A DNA stretch of 64,000 bases from VAZQ01 sp963841705 (GCA_963841705.1 CAWJDY010000063.1:124001-188000), one strand, 5' to 3'; numbered from the stretch's first letter, positions 43,440-52,276 are shown. Program-made: numbers and translations. Notes: generated by a model not told the origin, from the sequence alone.

Positions 43440-44360
43440 ATGCTCCAACCCGCCCACCACGACGCAAAGCACGACCGCATGCAGCGCCTCACCGGAATCG
43501 CGCTGATGTGCGGCGCGATCTCCTGCTTTGCCGTGCTGGACGCGATGGCTAAATATCTCAATCTGCACATGAGCACCGTCGAGGTGGTGTGGGCCCGCTA
43601 CACCGGCGCATTCCTGTTTCCGTTCATCGTGTCGAATCCATGGACCCACCCGAAGCTCGCCGTCACCCCCCGGCCGGGGCTGCAGATCGGCCGCTCCATG
43701 CTGCTCCTTGGCTCGACCCTGTGCAATTTTCTTGCCTTGCGCTTCCTTCAGCTCGATCAGTCGACGGCGCTGATGTTCTCCACACCCTTCTTCGTCGCCG
43801 CGCTGTCCGGTCCCATACTGGGCGAGTGGGTGCGCTGGCGGCGCTGGACGGCGATCACGGTGGGATTCGCAGGCGTCCTCGTTGTCACGCGGCCAGGCAG
43901 CGGCAGCTTTCAGCCGGCGGCGCTGCTGTCGCTCACAGGCGCAGTCTGCTACGCCTTCTATATTCTCACAACTCGTATGCTCGCCCGCACCGACTCGAAC
44001 GCGACGACGCTGTTCTACTCCAATGTCGTCGGCGCGTTGGCGCTCATACCGGCCCTGCCGTTTGCCTGGTCAACCCCGACTGAGCCACTCATCATTGCCC
44101 TTATGCTGGCCTTGGGAGCGGCGGGCAGCTTGGGGCACTACCTCCTTATCGCAGCGCATCGGCTCGCCCCTCCCGCCGTGCTCGCGCCCTTCATCTACAC
44201 AGGCATCGTGCTCGCGATCACCTTCGGCTATCTGGTGTTCGGAGATGCGCCCAACCATTGGACCCTCGCCGGCGCAGCCATTGTGATCGGCTCGGGACTT
44301 TATATTCTTCGTCGCGAATATATCCTGTATCGCACGCGCCCGGGGAAGGCCGACGGGTGA
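43440..44360 (+). CDS. EamA/DMT-family transporter
   Basis: About 306 residues with ten hydrophobic segments in two EamA repeats: GIALMCGAISCFAVLDAMAKYL starts the first and ALLSLTGAVCYAFYILTTRMLA the second. Such proteins export metabolites across the inner membrane. The start is uncertain: ATG 43440 or ATG 43479, neither with a strong ribosome site. Confidence 0.88.
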   Translation: MLQPAHHDAKHDRMQRLTGIALMCGAISCFAVLDAMAKYLNLHMSTVEVVWARYTGAFLFPFIVSNPWTHPKLAVTPRPGLQIGRSMLLLGSTLCNFLALRFLQLDQSTALMFSTPFFVAALSGPILGEWVRWRRWTAITVGFAGVLVVTRPGSGSFQPAALLSLTGAVCYAFYILTTRMLARTDSNATTLFYSNVVGALALIPALPFAWSTPTEPLIIALMLALGAAGSLGHYLLIAAHRLAPPAVLAPFIYTGIVLAITFGYLVFGDAPNHWTLAGAAIVIGSGLYILRREYILYRTRPGKADG

Positions 44361-44390
44361 GCATACCTGAGCATGGTAGAGGAAGCGTGC

Positions 44391-45425
44391 ATGGCAAAAA
44401 AAACGGTCCGCTCCTCGGACGGATCCAGGCGGGGGATCAACGACGACATCGGCGAGGAGAAGCGCCTCACCATGTACCGGATGCAGGTCGAGATCCGCGA
44501 GAGCGAGCAGCGCGCTTTCGATCTCTTCCTGCAGAACCTGGTGAAGGGAACGAGCCATCTGTCCCTCGGTCAGGAGGCGGTCGCCGCCGGATTCGCTGCC
44601 GCCATGCGTCCTGGCGATCTCTCCTTCTGCACCTATCGCGGCCATGCGCACACGCTGGCGCGCGGAGTGCCGATCGAGAGGGTACTGGGCGAGCTGATGC
44701 AGCGCGACAACGGCCTCATGCGGGGAAAGGGCGGCTCCATGCACCTGACCTCGGCGGAGCACGGCGTGATGGGGTCTTACGCCATCATCGGGGCGCATCT
44801 CCCCATCGCCTGCGGCGCGGCGCTCCGCGCCCAGTACAAGGGCGACGACGACGTGGCAGTCTGCTTCTTCGGCGATGGCACAACCAACATCGGCGCGTTC
44901 CACGAGGCGCTCAACTTTGCCTCGGTCTGGAAGCTGCCGGTCGTGTTCGTGTGCGAGAACAATCTCTATATGGAGTACACGCCGATCGGCGACGTCACCG
45001 CGGTCGAGCATCCCGCGGCCGATCGCGCCGCTGCCTACCGGCTTGATCGCATTGTGATCGACGGCAACGACGCCGACGTGGTGTTTCGCGCCGCCTTTTC
45101 CGCGTATGCCAAGGCGCGTGCAGGGGAAGGCCCCTCCTTGATCGAATGCATGACCTACCGCCACAGCGGGCATTCGCGCGCCGACCCTGCGAAATATCGG
45201 CCCGAAGGAGAGCTGCAGAAATGGAAGGAGCGCGACCCGATCCGGATCTATCGCGAGCGGCTGCAGCAGTTCGGCGTCGATGAGGACGTGATCGCCCAGA
45301 TCGATGCCGATGTGAAGCGCCGCGTCGATGAGGCGACCGAGAGATGCAAGGCGGCGCCCCCGCCCGCCCTCGATCTCCTCACTGCAGACGTCTACGCCGA
45401 CGGAGGCTTTGCATGGCGGAACTGA
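44391..45425 (+). CDS. 2-oxoacid (acetoin/pyruvate-type) dehydrogenase E1 alpha subunit
   Basis: A 344-residue thiamine-diphosphate subunit. The TPP motif is GDGTTNIGAFHEALNFASVWKLPVVFVCENN. The phosphorylation-loop-like YRHSGHSRADPAKYR and FCTYRGHAHTLARG are typical of PDH and AcoA. AGAGGAAG precedes the ATG at 44391; an ATG at 44373 is less likely. It overlaps E1 beta by 13 bases. The real substrate (acetoin, pyruvate or a branched 2-oxoacid) is not resolved. Confidence 0.92.
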   Translation: MAKKTVRSSDGSRRGINDDIGEEKRLTMYRMQVEIRESEQRAFDLFLQNLVKGTSHLSLGQEAVAAGFAAAMRPGDLSFCTYRGHAHTLARGVPIERVLGELMQRDNGLMRGKGGSMHLTSAEHGVMGSYAIIGAHLPIACGAALRAQYKGDDDVAVCFFGDGTTNIGAFHEALNFASVWKLPVVFVCENNLYMEYTPIGDVTAVEHPAADRAAAYRLDRIVIDGNDADVVFRAAFSAYAKARAGEGPSLIECMTYRHSGHSRADPAKYRPEGELQKWKERDPIRIYRERLQQFGVDEDVIAQIDADVKRRVDEATERCKAAPPPALDLLTADVYADGGFAWRN

Positions 45426-46393
45426 CCTACCGCGATGCCGTCGCCCGCGGCATCGCCCAGGAGATGAGGCGCGACCCGGACGTGATCTTTTTCGGCGAAG
45501 ACGTGGCCAAGGCGGGCGGCGTGTTCAAGACCACGGTTGGGCTCTACGAGCAGTTCGGAGAAAAGCGCGTGCGCGACTGTCCCATTTCCGAGCAGGCCAT
45601 TCTGGGCGCGGCCATGGGTGCGGCCATGACCGGGCTCAAGCCGATCGCGGAGATCATGTTCTCCGATTTCTTCGCGGTATGTTTCGACTACATCGCAAAC
45701 GAGATCAGCAAAAGCCGGTACATGTCCAACGGGCAGCTCAAATGCCCGCTGGTCGTGCGTACCGCCAACGGCGCGGGCTCGCGGTTCGGCGCGCAGCACT
45801 CGCAGAGCGTCGAGAACTGGGCGATGATGATCCCGGGGCTCAAGGTGGTGGCGCCGTCGACCCCGCGCGACGTCATCGGCCTCATGGCCGCCGCGGTACG
45901 CGATCCCGACCCCGTGATCTTCTTCGAGCACAAATCGCTTTACCCGGTGAAGGGCGAAGTGCCGGACGGCGAGATCGTCGATGTCCTCGGCAGCGCCAAC
46001 ATCGTGCGCCCAGGGAAGGACGCGACCATCCTCGCGCTCGCCCTCATGGTCCCGCGAGCGATGGCAGCGGCGGAGAAGCTCAGGGCGGAGCACGGGATCG
46101 ACTGCGAGGTCATCGACGTGCGTTCGCTGGTGCCGCTCGACACCCGCACCATCCTCGCATCGGTCGCGCGCAGCCACCGCCTGTTCACCGTCGAGGAGAA
46201 CCCGCGCCTGTGCGGATGGGGTGCGGAGATCGTGTCCATTGTGGCGGATGAGGCGTTCTACGATCTCGACGGCCCGCCGGTGCGGATCACCACGCCGCAT
46301 ATTCCATTGCCGGCCGCCGATATTCTCGAGGACCTTGCGCTGCCCACGGTGGAGCGCATCGTCCAGCGCGTGCAGCACTCGATGCAAAGCTAA
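45413..46393 (+). CDS. 2-oxoacid dehydrogenase E1 beta subunit
   Basis: A 326-residue transketolase-like subunit. VIFFGEDVAKAGGVFKTTVGL contains the TPP-activating Glu, and RTANGAGSRFGAQHSQSVENW and PGLKVVAPSTPRD match AcoB/PdhB proteins. It pairs with the E1 alpha subunit in an alpha2-beta2 tetramer. Confidence 0.93.
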   Translation: MAELTYRDAVARGIAQEMRRDPDVIFFGEDVAKAGGVFKTTVGLYEQFGEKRVRDCPISEQAILGAAMGAAMTGLKPIAEIMFSDFFAVCFDYIANEISKSRYMSNGQLKCPLVVRTANGAGSRFGAQHSQSVENWAMMIPGLKVVAPSTPRDVIGLMAAAVRDPDPVIFFEHKSLYPVKGEVPDGEIVDVLGSANIVRPGKDATILALALMVPRAMAAAEKLRAEHGIDCEVIDVRSLVPLDTRTILASVARSHRLFTVEENPRLCGWGAEIVSIVADEAFYDLDGPPVRITTPHIPLPAADILEDLALPTVERIVQRVQHSMQS

Positions 46394-46427
46394 GGGCCGC
46401 TCAGGTACAATGATGTAGGAGCGTGAG

Positions 46428-47879
46428 ATGTACGAAAATCTTCTTGCCAATGTTCCGACCGACCTGTGGATCGGCGGCAAATGGCGCAAGTCATCCGACG
46501 GCGGCCGCTTCGACGTGCTCGACCCCGCGACCGAGAACAAGATCGCTTCGGTGGCGAGCGCCACGGTCGAGGACGCCAAGGCCGCGGTCAATGCGGCAAG
46601 CGATTCCTTTCCAGGCTGGGCCGGGCGGAAGCCGCGTGAGCGCGCCGAGATCCTGCGCAAATCCTACGAGCTGATCATGCGCGACGCCGAGCGGCTGGCC
46701 AAGCTGATCACCATCGAGAACGGCAAGGCCTTGTCCGACTCCCGCGGCGAGGTCGCCTATGCCGCCGAGTTCTTCCGCTGGTACGCGGAGGAGGCGGTGC
46801 GCAATATCGGCGAGGTGTCGCGCGCGCCGGCTTCCGGCGCTCGCATCTTCGTCCATCACAAGCCGGCCGGCGTCGCGGTACTGGTGACGCCGTGGAATTT
46901 TCCCGCCGCCATGGCGACGCGCAAGATCGGCCCGGCGCTTGCAGCCGGCTGCCCGGTCGTGCTCAAGCCCGCTTCCGACACCCCGCTCACCATGCTGGCG
47001 CTGATGCCGATCATGGAGGAAGCGGGCGTTCCCGCGGGCGTGGTCAACGTGATCCCGTCGCGCTCCTCGGGCAAGATCGTGAGCGCGATGCTGCACGATC
47101 CGCGCGTGCGCGTCGTTTCCTTCACCGGCTCGACCGAGGTCGGCCGCAAGCTGCTGCATGAGGCCGCGGACCAGGTGGTAAAACCGGCCATGGAGCTCGG
47201 CGGCAACGCGCCCTTCCTGGTGTTCGATGACGCCGATATCGATGCTGCCATCGAAGGGGCGATGATCGCCAAGATGCGCAACATGGGCGAAGCCTGCACA
47301 TCGGCCAATCGGTTTTACGTGCACGAGAAAGTGCATGACGAATTCGTCCAGAAGCTTACCGCGCGCATGGCGGCTTTGCAGGTGGGCAACGGGCTCGACG
47401 ACGGGGTCGCGGTGGGCCCCCTGGTCAATGCCGACGCCAAGAAGAAGGTGATCGAGCTCGTTGACGATGCGGTGGGCAAGGGCGCCAAGATTCTCACCGG
47501 CGGAAAATCCCCGACCGGACCCGGGCATTTCTATCCCCCGACCGTGCTCGACGCGGTGCCGGATAGTGCCGCCCTGCTGCGGGAAGAGATCTTCGGGCCG
47601 GTCGCCGCCGTCCAGACCTTCAAGTCGGAAGCGGAGGTAGTGAAGCGCGCGAACGATACCGAATATGGGCTGGTCGCGTATCTCTATACCAAGGATCTCA
47701 GCCGGGGCATGCGCGTCTCCGAGCAGCTCGACTTCGGCATGGTCGGGCTCAACCGCGGGCTCGTCTCCGATCCCGCCGCCCCCTTCGGCGGAATGAAGCA
47801 ATCCGGTATCGGGCGTGAGGGTGCGCACGAGGGCCTGATGGAGTTCATGGAAACCCAGTACGTCTCGCTGGCGTGGTAA
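46428..47879 (+). CDS. Aldehyde dehydrogenase (succinate-semialdehyde dehydrogenase-like)
   Basis: A 483-residue NAD(P)-dependent aldehyde dehydrogenase. N157 (PWNF), E256 (MELGG) and catalytic C290 (GEACTSANR) are present; FTGSTEVGRKL is the cofactor loop. GabD-type enzymes have the same length and motifs. It is inserted between the E1 and E2 genes, so it may oxidise an aldehyde released or formed in the same pathway, for instance acetaldehyde from acetoin (inference). Confidence 0.93.
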   Translation: MYENLLANVPTDLWIGGKWRKSSDGGRFDVLDPATENKIASVASATVEDAKAAVNAASDSFPGWAGRKPRERAEILRKSYELIMRDAERLAKLITIENGKALSDSRGEVAYAAEFFRWYAEEAVRNIGEVSRAPASGARIFVHHKPAGVAVLVTPWNFPAAMATRKIGPALAAGCPVVLKPASDTPLTMLALMPIMEEAGVPAGVVNVIPSRSSGKIVSAMLHDPRVRVVSFTGSTEVGRKLLHEAADQVVKPAMELGGNAPFLVFDDADIDAAIEGAMIAKMRNMGEACTSANRFYVHEKVHDEFVQKLTARMAALQVGNGLDDGVAVGPLVNADAKKKVIELVDDAVGKGAKILTGGKSPTGPGHFYPPTVLDAVPDSAALLREEIFGPVAAVQTFKSEAEVVKRANDTEYGLVAYLYTKDLSRGMRVSEQLDFGMVGLNRGLVSDPAAPFGGMKQSGIGREGAHEGLMEFMETQYVSLAW

Positions 47880-47886
47880 GCCGCAG

Positions 47887-49206
47887 ATGGATGTGCTGAT
47901 GCCGCAGCTCGGCGAGACCGTTGCGGAAGGCAAGATCACGCAATGGTTCAAGTCGGCCGGCGACCCCATCGCGCCAGGCGATAATCTGTTCGAGATCGAG
48001 ACGGACAAGGTATCCATGGAGGTGCCCTCGACCGCCACGGGGGTGCTCGCCGAGATCCGCGTGCCGGCGGGAACCGTGGCGCCGGTGGGAGCTGTGGTAG
48101 CGGTCATCTCGGACGGTGAAGCGTCGCGAGTGAACCGAGACGACCCGGCTGGGGATTCCGGGCTGCATCCTCGTGTAGGGCCGGGTTTGAAACCCGCCCC
48201 TACAATTGCCGCTGCCGCGCCGATCAGGCCGGCCGCAGTGCCGGTGAAGCTCGACCCATTTTTCGAAGTGCGCACCCCCGCGCGCAATTATGGCCCGGCC
48301 AGGCTCGCCGGGGGGACGATCGCAACCCCCCTTGCCCGCCGCCTTGCTGCCGAGGGCGGCATCGATCTCGCCCGCGTGCGCGGATCGGGTCCGCAGGGCC
48401 GCATCATCGCTCGCGACATCGAGACCGCGCGCACCAAACCCGCGCCGGCTGCCGGGATCGGGCCGAGCGCCGAGGAGATCAAAGCAATCTATCGCGGAGT
48501 GACATTCGAGGAGCTGCCTCTCGGTCATATGCGCAGCGCGATTGCGCGCAGGATGGTTGCGGCAAAGCAGTCCATCCCGCACTTCTATCTGAGTGCGGAC
48601 ACTGCGATTGGCCGGCTGCTGGAGCTGCGCGAAGCCGCGAACGCAACCGCGTCGAAAAATGAGGACGGCAGTCCCGCTTTCAAGCTCTCCGTGACAGATC
48701 TCCTGATCAAGGCCTGGGCGGCGGCGCTGCAGCGCGTGCCACTCGCCAACTCGGTGTTTGCCATCGACCGCATCTTGCGATTTGCGCATTGTGACATCGG
48801 CGTTGCGGTGGCGATCGAGGGCGGGCTCATTGCGCCGGTCATTCGGCGCGCCGATGTGAAGAGCCTGTCCGAGATCTCGAAGGAGATGAAGGATCTCACC
48901 GCCCGCGCCCGCGCCCGCCGGCTGGAGCCGAACGAGTATCAGGGCGGCGTCTCCGCGATCACCAACCTCGGCATGTACGGGGTGCGCGAGTTCTCCGCGA
49001 TCATCAATCCGCCTCACTCGACCATTCTCGCGGTCGGGGCGGCGCGGCGAGCGCCGGTGGAGAATGCAGACGGCAGCATTGCTTTCGCCAGCATGATGTC
49101 GGTCACGCTCTCCTGCGATCACCGCGTGCTCGACGGCGCGCTCGGTGCGCAATTGATCGCCGCGTTCAAGCAGATTGTCGAGCAGCCGGTGGCGATGCTG
49201 GTGTAG
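47887..49206 (+). CDS. 2-oxoacid dehydrogenase E2 (dihydrolipoamide acyltransferase)
   Basis: A 439-residue acyltransferase. The lipoyl domain (1-77) has the lipoylated K41 in ETDKVSM. A linker follows, then the peripheral subunit-binding domain (about 143-178, ATPLARRLAAEGGIDLARVRGSGPQGRI) and the catalytic domain with H412 and D416 (HRVLDG). Residues 97-106 (VGPGLKPAPT) are encoded by a palindromic dispersed repeat inserted in frame in the linker. The TAG stop is the start of another dispersed element (49203). No E3 dihydrolipoamide dehydrogenase gene is in the window. Confidence 0.94.
   Translation: MDVLMPQLGETVAEGKITQWFKSAGDPIAPGDNLFEIETDKVSMEVPSTATGVLAEIRVPAGTVAPVGAVVAVISDGEASRVNRDDPAGDSGLHPRVGPGLKPAPTIAAAAPIRPAAVPVKLDPFFEVRTPARNYGPARLAGGTIATPLARRLAAEGGIDLARVRGSGPQGRIIARDIETARTKPAPAAGIGPSAEEIKAIYRGVTFEELPLGHMRSAIARRMVAAKQSIPHFYLSADTAIGRLLELREAANATASKNEDGSPAFKLSVTDLLIKAWAAALQRVPLANSVFAIDRILRFAHCDIGVAVAIEGGLIAPVIRRADVKSLSEISKEMKDLTARARARRLEPNEYQGGVSAITNLGMYGVREFSAIINPPHSTILAVGAARRAPVENADGSIAFASMMSVTLSCDHRVLDGALGAQLIAAFKQIVEQPVAMLV
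48175..48203. repeat. 29-bp palindromic repeat family, copy 5, inside the E2 gene
   Basis: GTAGGGCCGGGTTTG and AAACCCGCCCCTAC form an almost perfect palindrome. It starts exactly at a codon boundary (codon 97) and keeps the frame open. It lies in the flexible lipoyl-to-PSBD linker. Confidence 0.85.
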
Positions 49207-49281
49207 CCCGGATGAGCGCAGCGACATCCGGGGTCTGTCTCCGATCCATGCCCCGCATAGCGCTTCGCTCATGCGGGCTAC
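49203..49281. repeat. Dispersed element with 16-bp terminal inverted repeats, overlapping the E2 stop
   Basis: The left end 49203-49218 (GTAGCCCGGATGAGCG) and the right end 49266-49281 (CGCTCATGCGGGCTAC) are complementary at 15 of 16 positions. The left GTAG supplies the TAG stop of E2. The right end recurs at 21105-21120. The size of 79 bp and lack of coding suggest a miniature non-autonomous or REP-like element. Confidence 0.75.
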
Positions 49282-49310
49282 GGTAAGGTCCTTCGTTCAG
49301 GAGTTGCGCC

Positions 49311-50309
49311 ATGGCGGCTGAGAAGATCGATGTGCTGCTCATCGGGCCGGAGAAGCCGGTGATCGCAAAGGGGCTCAATTCCACCTTCAACGTGGTCAAG
49401 CTGCCCGACCGGAACGCGCGCGAGACGTTTTTCTCGGATCAGGCGCCGCGCATACGCGGCATTGCGGTTGCGGCGACCTCGGAGCGCATCGATGGGCCGT
49501 TCATGAGCCGCTTTCCCCGGCTCGAGATCATTTCGAGCTTCGGGGTCGGTTACGATCACGTCGATGCTGCCTGGGCGGGCGGGCACGGCATTACCGTGAC
49601 AAACACGCCCGACGTGCTCACGGAAGAAGTGGCCGATACCGCCCTTGGGCTGCTTCTGTGCACGGCGCGTGAGTTCCCCCAGGCGGAGCGGTACTTGCGT
49701 TCCGGCAAGTGGCCACGGGCGGACTATCCCCTGAGCAAGGCCACGCTGCGCGACCGCACGGTCGGCCTCGTCGGCATGGGCCGGATCGGCCAGACGATCG
49801 CGCGGAGGCTCGAGGCCATGCGCGTACCGGTGGTCTATCATTCGCGCCGGCCGGTTTCAGGGATTGCCTATCGGCATTATCCGAGCCTGATGGACATGGC
49901 GCGGGACGTGCAGGTGCTGCTAGTCATCACGCCGGGCGGGGCGCAAACCAGAAATCTCATCAACGCCGACGTCCTCGCTGCGCTTGGCAGAGAAGGCATC
50001 CTCATCAACATGGCTCGCGGGTCGGTGGTGGACGAGCCGGCGCTGATCAAGGCGTTGCAGCAAGGGACCATCCTGTCCGCTGGGCTTGACGTCTATGCGC
50101 GCGAGCCGCAGGTGCCGGCGGAGCTGATCGCGATGGACAATGTCGTGCTCTTTCCCCATCTCGGTTCCGCATCGGTGACGACCCGCGCGAGGATGGACCA
50201 ACTCGTTGTAGACAATCTGCTCGCGTGGGCCGCCGGCAAGCCCCCGCTCACCCCTGTCGCCGAAACACCGTGGCGCCCGGCCAAGTCCGCATCAAACGCC
50301 GCGCAATGA
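49311..50309 (+). CDS. D-2-hydroxyacid dehydrogenase (glyoxylate/hydroxypyruvate reductase-like)
   Basis: A 332-residue NAD(P)H-dependent enzyme. The dinucleotide loop is VGLVGMGRIGQTIARRLEAM; catalytic residues R236 (MARGSVVDE), E265 and H283 (FPHLGS) are all present. SSFGVGYDHVD and the family layout suggest glyoxylate or hydroxypyruvate as substrates, which would suit the serine-glyoxylate aminotransferase at 23549, though they are far apart. Four-base overlap with the next gene. Confidence 0.93.
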   Translation: MAAEKIDVLLIGPEKPVIAKGLNSTFNVVKLPDRNARETFFSDQAPRIRGIAVAATSERIDGPFMSRFPRLEIISSFGVGYDHVDAAWAGGHGITVTNTPDVLTEEVADTALGLLLCTAREFPQAERYLRSGKWPRADYPLSKATLRDRTVGLVGMGRIGQTIARRLEAMRVPVVYHSRRPVSGIAYRHYPSLMDMARDVQVLLVITPGGAQTRNLINADVLAALGREGILINMARGSVVDEPALIKALQQGTILSAGLDVYAREPQVPAELIAMDNVVLFPHLGSASVTTRARMDQLVVDNLLAWAAGKPPLTPVAETPWRPAKSASNAAQ

Positions 50310-51037
50310 GGGTCCTCATGGCTCGGTTTATGAGGAGTCGCTTCCTTCTAGTGGCTTCCGCAGCGATTTTGCCGCTTGCGCTTTGCATAGGGGAGGCCTT
50401 GGCACAAGCGTCTGCCGGCGCTCCGAGCGAGACGGCACAGGCGATGGTAGGCGCGTGGGAAATCTCCAATGCCGCGCGCGACAAGACGTGCGCGGTCACC
50501 TTCAGCGTCGATGCCGGCGAAGGCGGGTTCAAGCTCGACCTCGACCCGACGTGTCGCACGGTGTTTCCGTCGCTGAAGGATGTGGTTGCGTGGACGATCG
50601 GGTCGAATGATGCGGTGCAGCTCCTCGATGCCAGGCGAGACGTAATCCTTGATTTCGCCGAGGTAGAGTCGCGCATGTACGAGGCCGAGCGCAAGGGCGA
50701 AGGGCTCTTCTTCATGCGCACCCAGGCGGCGATCCGCGCCGCAACAATCACTCCGGATCAGCTGTTCGGAGAGTGGACCCTGCTGCAGGAATTCGAGAAG
50801 CCGCTGTGCAAGCTGACGCTGTCTAACGCGTCGGCCGGCGGGGAAACCTATCAGATCGTCGTCAAACCAGGCTGTAATGCCGCCATTGCCGCGTTTGCCC
50901 CCTCGACTTGGCGCATCGAGGACAACGAGCTGGTGTTCTCCGGCCAGTCCGGCGCCTGGAGATTTTCCGCGAGCGATCCAACCACCTGGGAACGCATCCC
51001 GCCCAGCACCGATCCGCTGCTGATGATGCGCCAGTGA
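50306..51037 (+). CDS. Exported protein with two AprI/Inh-like inhibitor domains
   Basis: A 243-residue protein with signal peptide (FLLVASAAILPLALCIGEALAQA). Two similar beta-barrel units follow: AQAMVGAWEIS to about 130 with C62 and C83, and PDQLFGEWTLL to about 232 with C168 and C190. Each has the G-x-W start and one disulfide of the AprI/Inh metalloprotease-inhibitor family. It probably sits in the periplasm and may block alkaline protease-type enzymes; no such protease gene is in the window. The ATG at 50306 overlaps the upstream stop; 50318 with GAGGG upstream is an alternative. Confidence 0.78.
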   Translation: MRVLMARFMRSRFLLVASAAILPLALCIGEALAQASAGAPSETAQAMVGAWEISNAARDKTCAVTFSVDAGEGGFKLDLDPTCRTVFPSLKDVVAWTIGSNDAVQLLDARRDVILDFAEVESRMYEAERKGEGLFFMRTQAAIRAATITPDQLFGEWTLLQEFEKPLCKLTLSNASAGGETYQIVVKPGCNAAIAAFAPSTWRIEDNELVFSGQSGAWRFSASDPTTWERIPPSTDPLLMMRQ

Positions 51038-51413
51038 GCGAGCCGCGGCCAGGTTCCGGCCAAGCCGAATTAACCTTGTGATGTAAAAAGAGCCCCGCCA
51101 CCGCGGGGCTCAAAGTTGAGAGACGTTCACTTGCCCGTAGGAAGGACAAGCTGACCGCAGCATCTGGATTGGACGGCGCGATGCAAGTTAAATCCCCGTA
51201 AAATCACGGCAAAATCGGTAAACGACGTGGAAAAACGCGGCCCGCCGGCTGCGCGGGTTCCCCAAATATTTGAGGAAGACGCGCCGCTGGTCTGTGACAG
51301 CACCGCACGCCGCGGTGGCATTGCAACGGCAAGAGTGCTATCCCAGCGCTTAAACAGGGCGGGATTAGCGAACTCTAATCCGGCTGCTGGAGCGCGTCCG
51401 AAGGAGACATCGC
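51038..51413. other. Intergenic region with a minus-strand terminator
   Basis: About 375 bases. Besides the hairpin at 51085-51111 it holds no coding frame I can support. The T-tract orientation implies a transcript on the minus strand, possibly a small RNA of roughly 100-150 bases. Confidence 0.45.
51085..51111 (-). terminator. Rho-independent terminator reading leftwards
   Basis: A perfect 9-bp stem GAGCCCCGC / GCGGGGCTC with a four-base loop. On the minus strand it is followed by TTTTTACA; on the plus strand no T-run follows. There is no known minus-strand gene directly upstream. Confidence 0.75.
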
Positions 51414-52094
51414 TTGTACCGGTATTTGCGCCTTGCAACCTGTGCATCTCTGATTTTGTTCGGGGCCGTTGTCGCCGGCGGCGTGATGGCTCTCGTTCCT
51501 TCGCTGCTCGAGCGGCTTTCGACTACCAGAACGCAGGTGTCGAACGCGCCAACCTGTGCAAATGCGGAGGCCACACCGAAGGGTGAAGACTGCATGTCAT
51601 GGCACGAGCTTCGGGTGGGCACCGACGTGCAACCGATTGAGCCCAACCAGGCGCAGGCTTCCTCCGAGATCGACAATCCACCTGAGCGAAGCTCGGCGAA
51701 GCATGCTGCGGCGGTATCTGATCAGGCGATCGAGACGCCCCGGATTGCCGCTCCCGTGCAATCCTCCGAAGTTGCCGCTCCGGTGCAGTCGCCGCAGATC
51801 GCCGCACCGGTCTATCAGACCGCGCCTCCGCCGGCGCATGCGGAGGAGCACGCGCGCGCAAAGCCCGCGCACGAAACGAAGTCGCACCTTTCCTCTCTGA
51901 AGAAAACGGCTCGCCGGGACCGGACCGCGGAGCGGCGCACGCACAAGGCGATGAGCGCGATGCGGCGATTTGAGGATTCCCGGCGCGACGGTCCGATGAG
52001 CGCCTATGCCGCCGAGGGGCCGCCACGCCGAATCATCATTCGGCCCACATCGATCCAGGACGTCTATTACTACTCCGCCCTACCGTGGGAATGA
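51414..52094 (+). CDS. Hypothetical membrane-anchored protein with Pro/Ala-rich repeats
   Basis: A 226-residue protein from a TTG start with GGAGA 7 bases upstream. One N-terminal hydrophobic segment (about 7-29) is followed by a low-complexity region with three imperfect repeats of the form AAPVQS (about residues 111-133), a basic stretch (SLKKTARRDRTAERRTHKA) and a Tyr-rich end (DVYYYSALPWE). C48 and C60 may form a disulfide outside the membrane. No domain recognised; function unknown. Confidence 0.65.
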   Translation: MYRYLRLATCASLILFGAVVAGGVMALVPSLLERLSTTRTQVSNAPTCANAEATPKGEDCMSWHELRVGTDVQPIEPNQAQASSEIDNPPERSSAKHAAAVSDQAIETPRIAAPVQSSEVAAPVQSPQIAAPVYQTAPPPAHAEEHARAKPAHETKSHLSSLKKTARRDRTAERRTHKAMSAMRRFEDSRRDGPMSAYAAEGPPRRIIIRPTSIQDVYYYSALPWE

Positions 52095-52276
52095 GCGCGC
52101 GTCGGCACTTATCTCTTACGCCGCCGCTATTGGTCGCCGGCCCGGTATAGCGTTCAAGGCGCGCGCGTAGATCGGCGAGCTCTGCTTGGTTGCTCACGAA
52201 ATCGCGAGCACCATCCAGCCCGGCCGCTTTTGCCTATGCACGCTGATTCGAGGCAATTTGGTTCGGCGATCTCGCG

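Noticed and set aside
51127..51447. 106-codon minus-strand frame to the right of the terminator
   Set aside because: It overlaps the start of the plus-strand gene at 51414, and shows no domain or ribosome site; a small RNA fits better.
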